Below are positions 16,934 to 24,239 of a stretch of 64,000 bases of DNA, piece by piece. The stretch is from Planctomycetota bacterium (GTDB lineage Bacteria > Planctomycetota > UBA1135 > UBA2386). The DNA lies in contig JANQJF010000050.1 in assembly GCA_028281765.1 (NCBI GenBank), positions 124,001-188,000 of the forward strand, in the 5' to 3' direction. The notes under the pieces were generated by a model that was not told the DNA's origin, ran no database searches, and was given only the letters and a program-made list of their open reading frames with translations. The first letter of the stretch is position 1, and every line of letters begins with the position of its first letter. Both the position numbers and the translations under genes were made by a program.

Positions 16934-18226
16934 TCAGTCGTCCTTGGCGCCGCCCGGCGCCGCCGCCGGATCGGTGCGACGCAGCAGCCAGACGCCACCG
17001 ACACGCTTCGCGCGCGGGCGGAGCTTGCCTTGCTCCCGGCGCAGTTCGCTCGAGCGCTTCGAGACCGTCTTGAACTCCTCGGTGTCGTAGATGGTCTTGA
17101 AGAGTTCACTGGCCTTGCCGGGCTCGTTCGCCGCCTTCTTCTCGACCTCTTCGAAGAGCTTCTGCATCTTCTTCTGCACGACCTCGAGCTCCGCGTCGAC
17201 TTCGGCGAGACGCGCCTTCTCTTCCTCGTTCAGCTTCCGCGGCGGAGGCTCGACGCGGCGCTGTCCGCCGACGAGCAGGTCGAGGTCGCCATCGTTGTCG
17301 TAATCGACCGGCTTGACGTACCAGTCGTCTTTGGGGCCGTCGCCTTTGCCCGGCATCGCGATCGCGATCGGCGCGTTGAACTTCGGCTTCGTCTTGCTGC
17401 CCACGTTGCGGTACCAGTAGGCGCCGCCCTTGAAGCTGCCGCACAGCAGGTCGGTCTTGCCGTCCGCATCCCAGTCGACGAGCACCGGCGCCGTCAGGCC
17501 TCCCGGCACGTTGAACTCACGGCCCCCGGCTTGGAGCAGCTCGTTGACGCCGGTGAACGCGGGTTCGGTCTTCGTGCCTTCGTTGCGCTGCAGGTAGAGG
17601 CGGCCTTCCTTGGCGCCCAACAGCAGATCGAGATCACCGTCGGCGTCCCAGTCCCACACGATCGCGGACACGCAGTGATCGTTGGGGTTCTCGTGGCCAT
17701 CCGGACTGCGATCCGCGTTCGCGTAGTTGTTCGATTCCATGTCGTAGTACAGCGACAGGACAACGTTGCGATCCTCGTGGTCCTTGACGTGCACCGGCGG
17801 TTGCCAGCCCTTGTCGCTGCCGTGCACGACGAAGACCGTGCCCTCGAACGTCGCGGTGATGATGTCTTCGTCACCGTCGGCATCGAAATCTGCGAACTGC
17901 AGATTCATGCCGATGCATCACCAGTTGTTCAGTCTGAGGATCTCGTCGTTGGCGTGCACCTTCGTGAGCTTGCTCCACGTCGTTGCGGTGTCGGCGGGTT
18001 CGCCGACGCGGATATGTCCGAAGATGTCGCCGATCACGAGCTCTCGAATGCCGTCGCGATCGATGTCGTGGAGGACCGGCGACGGATACATCATCTCCGT
18101 GATCGATTCGCCGCCGGCTTTCAGCTCAACGAGCGGGGCGAACGTGGGCTTCGCGGGGTCGCCTTGGGCGACGAGACTCGACGAAGCCACGAGTGGCAGC
18201 GTCGAGAACAGCAGTGTTCGAATCAT
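16934..18226 (-). CDS. FG-GAP/VCBS repeat selenoprotein B (in-frame TGA read as selenocysteine, inferred)
   Basis: Read through the TGA at 17920-17918, the frame encodes 430 residues with selenocysteine at position 103 in Trp-Sec-Cys. The ATG at 18226 is chosen over one 27 nt upstream because AGGAG precedes it by 6 nt and a signal peptide (to SLVAQ) begins there. FG-GAP/VCBS blades flank the TGA (DIDRDGIRELVIGD before; DFDADGDEDIITA, DWDADGDLDLLLG, DWDADGKTDLLCG and DYDNDGDLDLLVG after). A Lys/Glu-rich, probably coiled-coil stretch follows at about 320-400. This is the convergent paralogue of the gene at 13916, clearly diverged in sequence, with Sec one residue different in position. A 37-nt near-perfect hairpin follows the TGA. 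Likely exported; substrate unknown. Confidence 0.82.
17877..17920 (-). promoter_or_regulatory. In-frame UGA and SECIS-like hairpin of selenoprotein B
   Basis: On the minus strand the TGA (17920-17918) is followed after exactly 19 nt by loop AGUUC (17898-17894). The inner stem AAUCUGC/GCAGAUU is 7 perfect pairs (17905-17899 with 17893-17887). After a G opposite UCG, an outer stem UCGGCAU/AUGCCGA adds 7 more (17913-17907 with 17883-17877). Loop and distance equal those in selenoprotein A, while the stem bases differ and still pair. That is the pattern expected of a conserved RNA structure. Confidence 0.8.
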
Positions 18227-18232
18227 CGGGGT

Positions 18233-18237
18233 CTCCT
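18233..18237 (-). promoter_or_regulatory. Ribosome binding site deciding the selenoprotein B start
   Basis: AGGAG on the minus strand, 6 nt before the ATG at 18226. It favours that start over the ATG at 18253. The sequence around it resembles the GAGGA-ACCCC-ATG of selenoprotein A. Confidence 0.65.
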
Positions 18238-18284
18238 GGGTATTCGGGATCATAGCGGAAGGCCCGATCGACTACTGTCGTGCG

Positions 18285-18572
18285 ATGAAGCGCGAAGAGT
18301 TCCTGCGCTGCCTGGCGGCCGGTCAGCACGTTCCCGAGTCGCCGCAGCTCCGCGTGCTGTGGCTGGATCGTGCCGGGGATTGGGACGGAGCCCACGACAT
18401 CGCCCAGGACATGCCGGACCCGGACGGTGCGGTCTTACACGCGTATCTGCACCGCAAGGAGGGGGATCTGCCGAACGCGGGCTACTGGTATCGCCGCGCG
18501 GGGCAGGACATGCCTACGGATTCGCTCGATGCGGAATGGGACCGGCTGGTCGACCGCTTCACCGCGTCGTGA
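18285..18572 (+). CDS. Small conserved protein (95 residues) of unknown function
   Basis: This is a compact acidic cytoplasmic protein without signal or membrane segment. It contains LRVLWLDRAGDWDGAHDIAQD and HAYLHRKEGDLPNAGYWYRRAG. I recognise this pair of motifs from small uncharacterised bacterial proteins, with a helical, TPR-like character. The ATG at 18285 is internal to a longer open frame and is chosen because the conserved part begins immediately after it. It diverges from selenoprotein B with 58 nt between the starts, so that gap must hold both promoters. The diguanylate cyclase gene follows 52 nt downstream. Confidence 0.75.
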   Translation: MKREEFLRCLAAGQHVPESPQLRVLWLDRAGDWDGAHDIAQDMPDPDGAVLHAYLHRKEGDLPNAGYWYRRAGQDMPTDSLDAEWDRLVDRFTAS

Positions 18573-18624
18573 TCCACCTGCTCCGCTTGGGATTCTCAGG
18601 CGTTTGCCCTATGGTCACCGGGTC

Positions 18625-19740
18625 ATGAGTGGGAACCCCGAACCGCCCGCGCGGGTCAGCGACGCGGAGCCGGAATCGTTCGAGGAGTGTACGAACGAGG
18701 TCGATTCGCTGCGCGAACGATTGCGGCTCGTCCAGTTCGAGCTCGAACAGTGCGAAGGTGCGCTGTGGCAACTGTCGCAACTGTTCCATCGCGTCGGCTT
18801 GCCGATCGTCATCGCGGACACCGAGGGGTGCATCACCGACCTCAACGCTGAAGCCGAGGAGCGTTGGGGCAAACCGCGATCGGAGCGCATCGGCGGCCGA
18901 CTTCACGATCTCGTCCCCGCGGATCGGCACGCGATCCTCGACGAGATGCTGACACGCTGCCGCACGGGTGAGCGCGTCAACGACGTCGAGCGTCGTCTTT
19001 GGGATCGTCCGCGCGATGTTCGTTCGACATGGATGGCGCTCTCGCCGATGCGCGATCAACACGGCGCAGTCACGGGCGTGGTTCTCGCGGAAGATCCGCG
19101 CGAGCTCAAGGCCACGGGGCGTCTGCTCGAGACGGTCAACGAAGAGCTGCGCAGTCTCGCGCTCGTCGACGGGCTCACGCAGCTGGCGAACCGGCGGCGG
19201 TTCGAGCGCGCGTACGAGCGAGAGTTCGGACGCGCGGCGCGGCAGCGCGAATGGCTGTCCCTGATGATGATCGACGTCGACTACTTCAAGGACTTCAACG
19301 ATGCGCTTGGCCATGCTGCCGGCGACGCGTGCTTGTCCGCCGTCGCGCAGTCGCTCGCGATCATCGCTCGTCGTCCCGGGGACCTCGTGGCGCGTTACGG
19401 CGGAGAAGAATTCGTCGTCATCCTCCCCAGCACGGACGCGCGGGGCGCCTTGGGCATCGCCGAACGGGCCCGAGCTGCCGTGCTCGCCAATCGCACGCGA
19501 CACCCGGCGTCGAAAGTGTCCGAATTCGTGACCGTCAGTATTGGCGTCGCGAGCGCGCGTGTTCACCCGGCGCTATCGGCGGATCGGCTTCGCACTGCCG
19601 CCGACGCCTGTCTCTACGACGCGAAGCGCGAAGGGCGCAATCGTGTGCGTTCGGTAATGGTGGCATCCGAACCGAAGGACTCCCGTGAGGCTGCGGACGA
19701 CGCCGAATCGCGCGGCGCGGATGGACCGCATTCGGCGTGA
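18625..19740 (+). CDS. PAS-GGDEF diguanylate cyclase
   Basis: This 371-residue soluble protein begins with a short charged coiled-coil-like segment, then a PAS domain at about 50-165 (LPIVIADTEGCITDLNAEAEERWG). A GGDEF domain follows at about 190-350 (LTQLANRRRFE; MMIDVDYFKDFNDALGH). The active-site loop is GGEEF (259-263), an active variant. The inhibitory site RPGD (Arg250 to Asp253) lies five residues before it, so product feedback by c-di-GMP is expected. The enzyme makes c-di-GMP from two GTP, and the PAS domain probably senses the input. No membrane segment or signal peptide is seen. A cNMP-binding protein lies about 18 kb away, with no evident link. Confidence 0.93.
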   Translation: MSGNPEPPARVSDAEPESFEECTNEVDSLRERLRLVQFELEQCEGALWQLSQLFHRVGLPIVIADTEGCITDLNAEAEERWGKPRSERIGGRLHDLVPADRHAILDEMLTRCRTGERVNDVERRLWDRPRDVRSTWMALSPMRDQHGAVTGVVLAEDPRELKATGRLLETVNEELRSLALVDGLTQLANRRRFERAYEREFGRAARQREWLSLMMIDVDYFKDFNDALGHAAGDACLSAVAQSLAIIARRPGDLVARYGGEEFVVILPSTDARGALGIAERARAAVLANRTRHPASKVSEFVTVSIGVASARVHPALSADRLRTAADACLYDAKREGRNRVRSVMVASEPKDSREAADDAESRGADGPHSA

Positions 19741-19819
19741 CGGGTTACGATGCCGCGGACCGCCGTGTTGCTCGCGCGGCGGATCGTTCCGCTTCTCTTC
19801 TCAACATACACCACCTCCT

Positions 19820-21679
19820 ATGCTCGACTCGGCGCGGACCCTGCGGTCCGTACTTGCGGCGGCATGCACGCTGTTGGCGTGTGAACGCGGCGTTGCTCAG
19901 CTGTTCTCGGACGTGACCTCGGCGCCGATGAACACCGTAGGCCTGGACATCGGTGCTTCGATCGGCACCGGGATGTGCGCCGAGGACTTCGACGGGGACG
20001 GGGATCTCGACGTCGTCGTCACCGCGCCGGGTCAGGTCCCGCGCTACTTCCGCAACGAGGGTGCGTTCGTGTTCACGGACCAGACGGCGGCGTCCGGCTT
20101 CACGACGCTGTTGACGCGATCGCGCGGTTGCGTGGCGGCCGACATCGACAACGATGGGGACCAAGACCTGTTCCTCGGTCAGCACCACGAGTTTCCCACC
20201 CTTTGGATCAACGACGGATCCGGGCACTTCGTCAACGAGGCGATGCAGCGTGGGATCACGAGCGCGACTTCGATTTGGGGCGCGTGTTTCGGGGACGTGG
20301 ATGGTGACGGTTGGCTCGACTTGTACCTCGCCAACCGGGGCACGCCGACTGGCACGGCGGGGCAAGCCAACATCTTGTATCGCAACGTCGGCAACGGCGT
20401 GTTCCAGGACGTGACGTCGGAGTCCGTGACCGGGCAGGCGGGGCTCGCCTTCGTGTGCACGTTCATGGACTACAACGAGGACTTCCTTCCCGACATCTAC
20501 GTCGTGAACGACAAGGGCACCAACCAACTGCCCAACGAGCTCTACCGCAATCTCGGCGGTTTCCAGTTCGAGGCGGTCGGCGCCGCAGTGCAGGCGAACG
20601 ATGCCGTGGACGGGATGGGAGTCGACTTCTGTGACGTCTTCTGCGATGGCGGACTCGACTATTACGTGACCGACCTGCCCCCGGACCACGTGTTCCGCGA
20701 ATGGGATCCGGTCAACGAGGTGTTCGTGGATCGCACGTATCCGCTGAACCTGATGGGTCAGGGCGTCGGTTGGGCGACGCAGTTCATGGACTACGACAAC
20801 GATGGGTGGCAGGACCTGCACATCGTTCACAATCAGTCACCGAACTTCCTCTACAAGCACCCTGGTGACTCGGTGAGCGCGTGGACCGAGATCGGCGGCA
20901 ATCAGCTACCGTCTGAGTTCCAGACCTCGGCGATCTGTTCGGACTTCGACGGGGACGGTCGAATCGACGTGCTCCATCGAATGCTGTTCTCCTCGAATCC
21001 CTCGACTCCGGGTGTTCGGCTGGATCGGAACGACGCGCCACCGCAGAACTGGCTGCGCGTCGAACTCGAGGGCCGCGTCAGCAATCGAGATGGTCGGGGC
21101 GCGCGAGTCGAAGTCGTCGCGTTGAATCGGCGGCAGCGTCAGTACGTGCGATCCGGGATCGGTTTCATGAGCGGCGGTGATCGACGTTGCCACTTCGGCC
21201 TCGCCGACGCGCCGACTGCTACCGTACTCGTCTATTGGCCGTCGGGTAACTGGCAGCAGGTCGACAACGTCGCCGTGAACCAGGTCCTTCGCATCGTCGA
21301 GCCGACGTTCGTGATGCCGGACGCTCCCGCGCTGGGCGGCATCAACACCCTCGAGCTCCTCGTGCCGCACGAGAACGGCGCCTACTACCTGACCCTGTTG
21401 TCCGGTTCGGACGGTGCTCTTACGCCGCTGATCAACGGGCTGTCACTACCCATCACCGTCGATGCCATCACGGGGTCCGCGCTGACGCCGGGCAACGGTC
21501 TGCTCTACAACGGGATCGGCACGGTCGCGAACGGGACGGCGCGCTCCTACCTGACGCTCCCCGTCCTGCCGGCCGGGCAGGGCATGAAGCTCTTCGCGAC
21601 GGCGATCACCGTCGATCCGGTCACCGCGGGAATCGGCACGGTGTTCGGTTCTGCCCTTCAGATCGACGTCACGCCGTAG
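19820..21679 (+). CDS. Secreted FG-GAP repeat protein with ASPIC/UnbV domain
   Basis: This 619-residue protein has a signal peptide (about 1-27, ending RGVAQ) and a beta-propeller built of FG-GAP/VCBS repeats. Repeats such as DFDGDGDLDVVV, DIDNDGDQDLFL, DVDGDGWLDLYLA and DYDNDGWQDLHIV mark calcium-binding loops. An ASPIC/UnbV domain lies at about 410-510 (NWLRVELEGRVSNRDGRGARVEV to YWPSGNWQQVDNV). About 110 residues of beta-rich C-terminal sequence follow. These proteins are common and numerous in planctomycetes; adhesion or extracellular binding is likely. The ATG at 19820 starts the signal peptide. It is a full-length paralogue of the gene at 54570-56426 (618 residues). It overlaps the convergent sugar kinase gene by 11 nt at the 3' ends. 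Confidence 0.87.
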   Translation: MLDSARTLRSVLAAACTLLACERGVAQLFSDVTSAPMNTVGLDIGASIGTGMCAEDFDGDGDLDVVVTAPGQVPRYFRNEGAFVFTDQTAASGFTTLLTRSRGCVAADIDNDGDQDLFLGQHHEFPTLWINDGSGHFVNEAMQRGITSATSIWGACFGDVDGDGWLDLYLANRGTPTGTAGQANILYRNVGNGVFQDVTSESVTGQAGLAFVCTFMDYNEDFLPDIYVVNDKGTNQLPNELYRNLGGFQFEAVGAAVQANDAVDGMGVDFCDVFCDGGLDYYVTDLPPDHVFREWDPVNEVFVDRTYPLNLMGQGVGWATQFMDYDNDGWQDLHIVHNQSPNFLYKHPGDSVSAWTEIGGNQLPSEFQTSAICSDFDGDGRIDVLHRMLFSSNPSTPGVRLDRNDAPPQNWLRVELEGRVSNRDGRGARVEVVALNRRQRQYVRSGIGFMSGGDRRCHFGLADAPTATVLVYWPSGNWQQVDNVAVNQVLRIVEPTFVMPDAPALGGINTLELLVPHENGAYYLTLLSGSDGALTPLINGLSLPITVDAITGSALTPGNGLLYNGIGTVANGTARSYLTLPVLPAGQGMKLFATAITVDPVTAGIGTVFGSALQIDVTP

Positions 21680-22631
21680 GGTTTTCGAACCAGGACGGCT
21701 GGATCGTCAGCCCCTCGGCCTGCATCGCGAGCAGTGTCGCGCCGGCGACGGGATCGAGCATGGGCTCGACGACGTCGGCCGTTGGCACGCGAGCGAGCAC
21801 CGCGCTGCGGAACCGATCGAACCACACCGGGCCGCTTCGTGAGAGTCCGCCGGTCGCCGACACGCGCGGCGCGTCATCGCGGATCTCGCGCGCGACGGTC
21901 TCGACGCAGCGCGCGAGTTCCGCCACGCCCGATTCGAGAATCGCGATCGAGACCTTGTCTCCGGCGGTCGCCGCTTCGGTCACAAAGGGGGCGAGCCCGG
22001 CGATCTCGCTGCGCGTCATGCCTTCCGCGTCGACGCGCGCGAGCAAGTCACGCCATTCGCCGAGACCGAGTTCCGCGAAGATTCGGTCCGAGAGCGAGGT
22101 TGCCGGTCCTCGGCGGTCGTGCGCCTCGGCGCACGCGACGAGGGCGCCGCGGCCGAGCGCGAATGCGCTGCCGCGGTCGTCGAGGAAGCTGCCCCAGCCG
22201 CCTGCCGACCACGTCGTGCCGTCCGCTGCGCGTCCGTAGCTCGAAGAGCCGGTCCCCGCGATGACGATCACTCCGGGGGAGCCGCCGAGCGCCGCCGCGA
22301 GCGCGATGCGCAGATCGTGGTCGACGTCGATCCGGTCCGCGAGTCCGAGCGACACTCCGATCTGCTCGACGGTCGCGCGGTCACGCGCCGTCACGACGCT
22401 CGCCATGCCGAAGAAGGCTCGTTCGCAGCGGGCGGGGACGATGCCGGCGGCGTGCCAGGCTTCGTTCCAAGCCGATGCGACGTGCGTCTGCAGCCGCTCT
22501 CGGCCGACATCGTGGAGGTTTCCCGGCCCGGCTTCCCCAACTCCGAGGATCCGCGCGCGCTGGTCGTCGTAAGTGGCGATCGCGACCTTCGTGCTCGTGC
22601 CGCCGCCGTCGATTCCGGCGAAGTATCTCAC
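21669..22631 (-). CDS. BadF/BadG-type sugar kinase (N-acetylglucosamine kinase-like)
   Basis: This 320-residue cytoplasmic protein belongs to the ASKHA ATPase fold. Phosphate-1 motif DGGGTSTKVA is at the N-terminus. Phosphate-2 motif IAGTGSSSYGR is in the middle, followed by GGWGSFLDDRGSAFALGR, characteristic of N-acetylglucosamine kinases and the BadF/BadG/BcrA/BcrD family. A glycine-rich adenosine motif (SATGGLSRSGPVW) lies at about 265. The GTG at 22631 is chosen because the fold begins four residues later and GAGGA lies 6 nt upstream; the longer frame from 22697 adds nothing conserved. It most likely phosphorylates an amino sugar in catabolism or cell-wall recycling. It diverges from the protease gene. 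Confidence 0.87.
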   Translation of the reverse strand: MRYFAGIDGGGTSTKVAIATYDDQRARILGVGEAGPGNLHDVGRERLQTHVASAWNEAWHAAGIVPARCERAFFGMASVVTARDRATVEQIGVSLGLADRIDVDHDLRIALAAALGGSPGVIVIAGTGSSSYGRAADGTTWSAGGWGSFLDDRGSAFALGRGALVACAEAHDRRGPATSLSDRIFAELGLGEWRDLLARVDAEGMTRSEIAGLAPFVTEAATAGDKVSIAILESGVAELARCVETVAREIRDDAPRVSATGGLSRSGPVWFDRFRSAVLARVPTADVVEPMLDPVAGATLLAMQAEGLTIQPSWFENPTA

Positions 22632-22715
22632 TCGGTGTCCTCGTAGGGGTGCTGCGCTCGAGCGGCAGACCGTACGATCCGCGCCTAGCCCTTTCATCCC
22701 CGAAGTTCGGACCCC

Positions 22716-24224
22716 ATGACTCGATTCCGTCTCAGTTCTCTCGCCGTCGTGTTCGCGTCGTCCGTCCCCATGTCCCTCGCAGCGCAGCAGGAGGCCACGA
22801 TCCTACTCGTGACCGACGCCGCGCTCGTCGACGCTTGGCAGCCGTTCGCGAACTGGAAGACGCAGATCGGCAAGGCCACGTCGATCGTGACCGTCGACGG
22901 GATCCGCGAGCACTATGAGGCCGAGAGCGTACACGAGCAGATTCGTCTGTGCGTGCGCGATCACATCGAGAACAAGGGCACGCGGTGGGTGGTGCTCGGT
23001 GGTGACAGTCTGCGTGACGGTGCTGGACTCGTTCCAGGGGGCCACACGACGGTCCACCGGCAGGAGCGCCGCGGAATCCCGACGGACATCGTCTACCTGA
23101 GCCCGACCAACTGGGACGCGGACGGCGACGGTGTCTACGGCGAATGGCGTGATGATGCCGACGCGATTACGTATCCGGACGGCACCGTCGGGCTCGGGCG
23201 TGTGCCGGTGCGCACGGCGACCGATGTCGCCGCGTTCACGGACAAGGTCATCGCCTACGAGTCCGCGTATCCCGAGGGCGAGTTCGCGAAGGAGATGGTC
23301 TACACCTGCACGGACTCGCCGGCATACCCGAAGGTGCGCAAGAGCTGGGACGCCCACGTCTCCAAGGTCTGGGACGGGCAGGTCGGACGGTTCTTCTCCC
23401 AGGAGACGCCGTGGGATGAGCCCGGCCAGCCGGGCAGCTACCCGCTGAGCGCGGAGAACCTCGTGAGCCTGATGAACGGCAAGACCGTCTCCAAGCTACA
23501 CATCCACGGCCACGGCCACCTGCCGCTCTGGGTGCTCGAGAAGTCGAGGTTCACGCGGGAACACGTTGCGGAGCTCGAGCACGGCGGTGCCTACCCGCTA
23601 ATCACGACCGTGTCCTGCAACACCGGCGAGTACGACTCGGCGCAAGATCCTTCGATCGTCGAGGCGATGATCCGACGGCCCAACGGTGGTTCGGTCGCGA
23701 TCGTCGCGCCGATTCGCACGGGCAAGCCGCACTTTCACAAACGGTCCGACTTCCGACTGATGGTGCAGGAAGGCAAGCTCGACGGGACGACGCACACCAT
23801 GACGCGGTATTGGACACAGGGTTTGGGCCACGGCAAGACGACCGGCGAGGCGCTGATGCTGGCCAAGGCCGCGATGGTCGACGATGCGCGCAAGACCGCG
23901 GGCTATCACCTGTGCATCTGCGAGCTCAATCTGCTCGGCGATCCGACGCTCGGCATGCGAGCCATGACGCCGACCACGCCGAAGGTGACGGCGCCGAAGT
24001 CGCTGTCCGCGGGAGCGAGCGAAGTCGTGATCGAGACCTCGGCTCCGGGCGCGACGGTGTGCGTGTGGCAGCGCGGTGGCGTCTACGACGTGCGCGAGGC
24101 CGACGAGTCGGGCCGTGTCGCGTTCGCCGTGACGCTGCAGCAAGGAGATCCCGTGAGCTACGGCGTCGCCGGCGCGGGTCTCAACGCGGTCGTCGGTGAG
24201 ATCGCGGTCGACGGCGCGAAGTGA
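22716..24224 (+). CDS. Secreted gingipain-like cysteine peptidase (family C25)
   Basis: This 502-residue protein has a signal peptide (about 1-23, ending SLAAQ) and a caspase-like C25 domain. Early strands LLVTDAALVDAWQPFANWK and RWVVLGGDS are typical of gingipains. The catalytic dyad is visible: HIHGHGH (His262 to His268, with His266 the likely base) and TVSCNTGEYD (Cys301 nucleophile). LLGDPTLGM near residue 410 is the usual end of the catalytic domain. A short Ig-like domain follows at about 420-500. Gingipains cleave after Arg or Lys; the specificity pocket cannot be assigned here. No separate propeptide is evident, which is shorter than in Porphyromonas enzymes. No type IX sorting domain is seen at the C-terminus. 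Confidence 0.82.
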   Translation: MTRFRLSSLAVVFASSVPMSLAAQQEATILLVTDAALVDAWQPFANWKTQIGKATSIVTVDGIREHYEAESVHEQIRLCVRDHIENKGTRWVVLGGDSLRDGAGLVPGGHTTVHRQERRGIPTDIVYLSPTNWDADGDGVYGEWRDDADAITYPDGTVGLGRVPVRTATDVAAFTDKVIAYESAYPEGEFAKEMVYTCTDSPAYPKVRKSWDAHVSKVWDGQVGRFFSQETPWDEPGQPGSYPLSAENLVSLMNGKTVSKLHIHGHGHLPLWVLEKSRFTREHVAELEHGGAYPLITTVSCNTGEYDSAQDPSIVEAMIRRPNGGSVAIVAPIRTGKPHFHKRSDFRLMVQEGKLDGTTHTMTRYWTQGLGHGKTTGEALMLAKAAMVDDARKTAGYHLCICELNLLGDPTLGMRAMTPTTPKVTAPKSLSAGASEVVIETSAPGATVCVWQRGGVYDVREADESGRVAFAVTLQQGDPVSYGVAGAGLNAVVGEIAVDGAK

Positions 24225-24239
24225 GCGCCCCGTCTGGCG

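Noticed and set aside
13916..18226. Both FG-GAP genes as pseudogenes, or TGA read as Trp genome-wide
   Set aside because: Each gene has a single stop at the equivalent codon and no other lesion. TGA ends most genes in the window, so it is not generally reassigned. The paired hairpins would be unexplained.
19811..19819. CCACCTCCT directly before the ATG at 19820
   Set aside because: It matches the anti-Shine-Dalgarno itself and so cannot act as a ribosome site. One occurrence in GC-rich DNA is likely chance; the start is still supported by the signal peptide.
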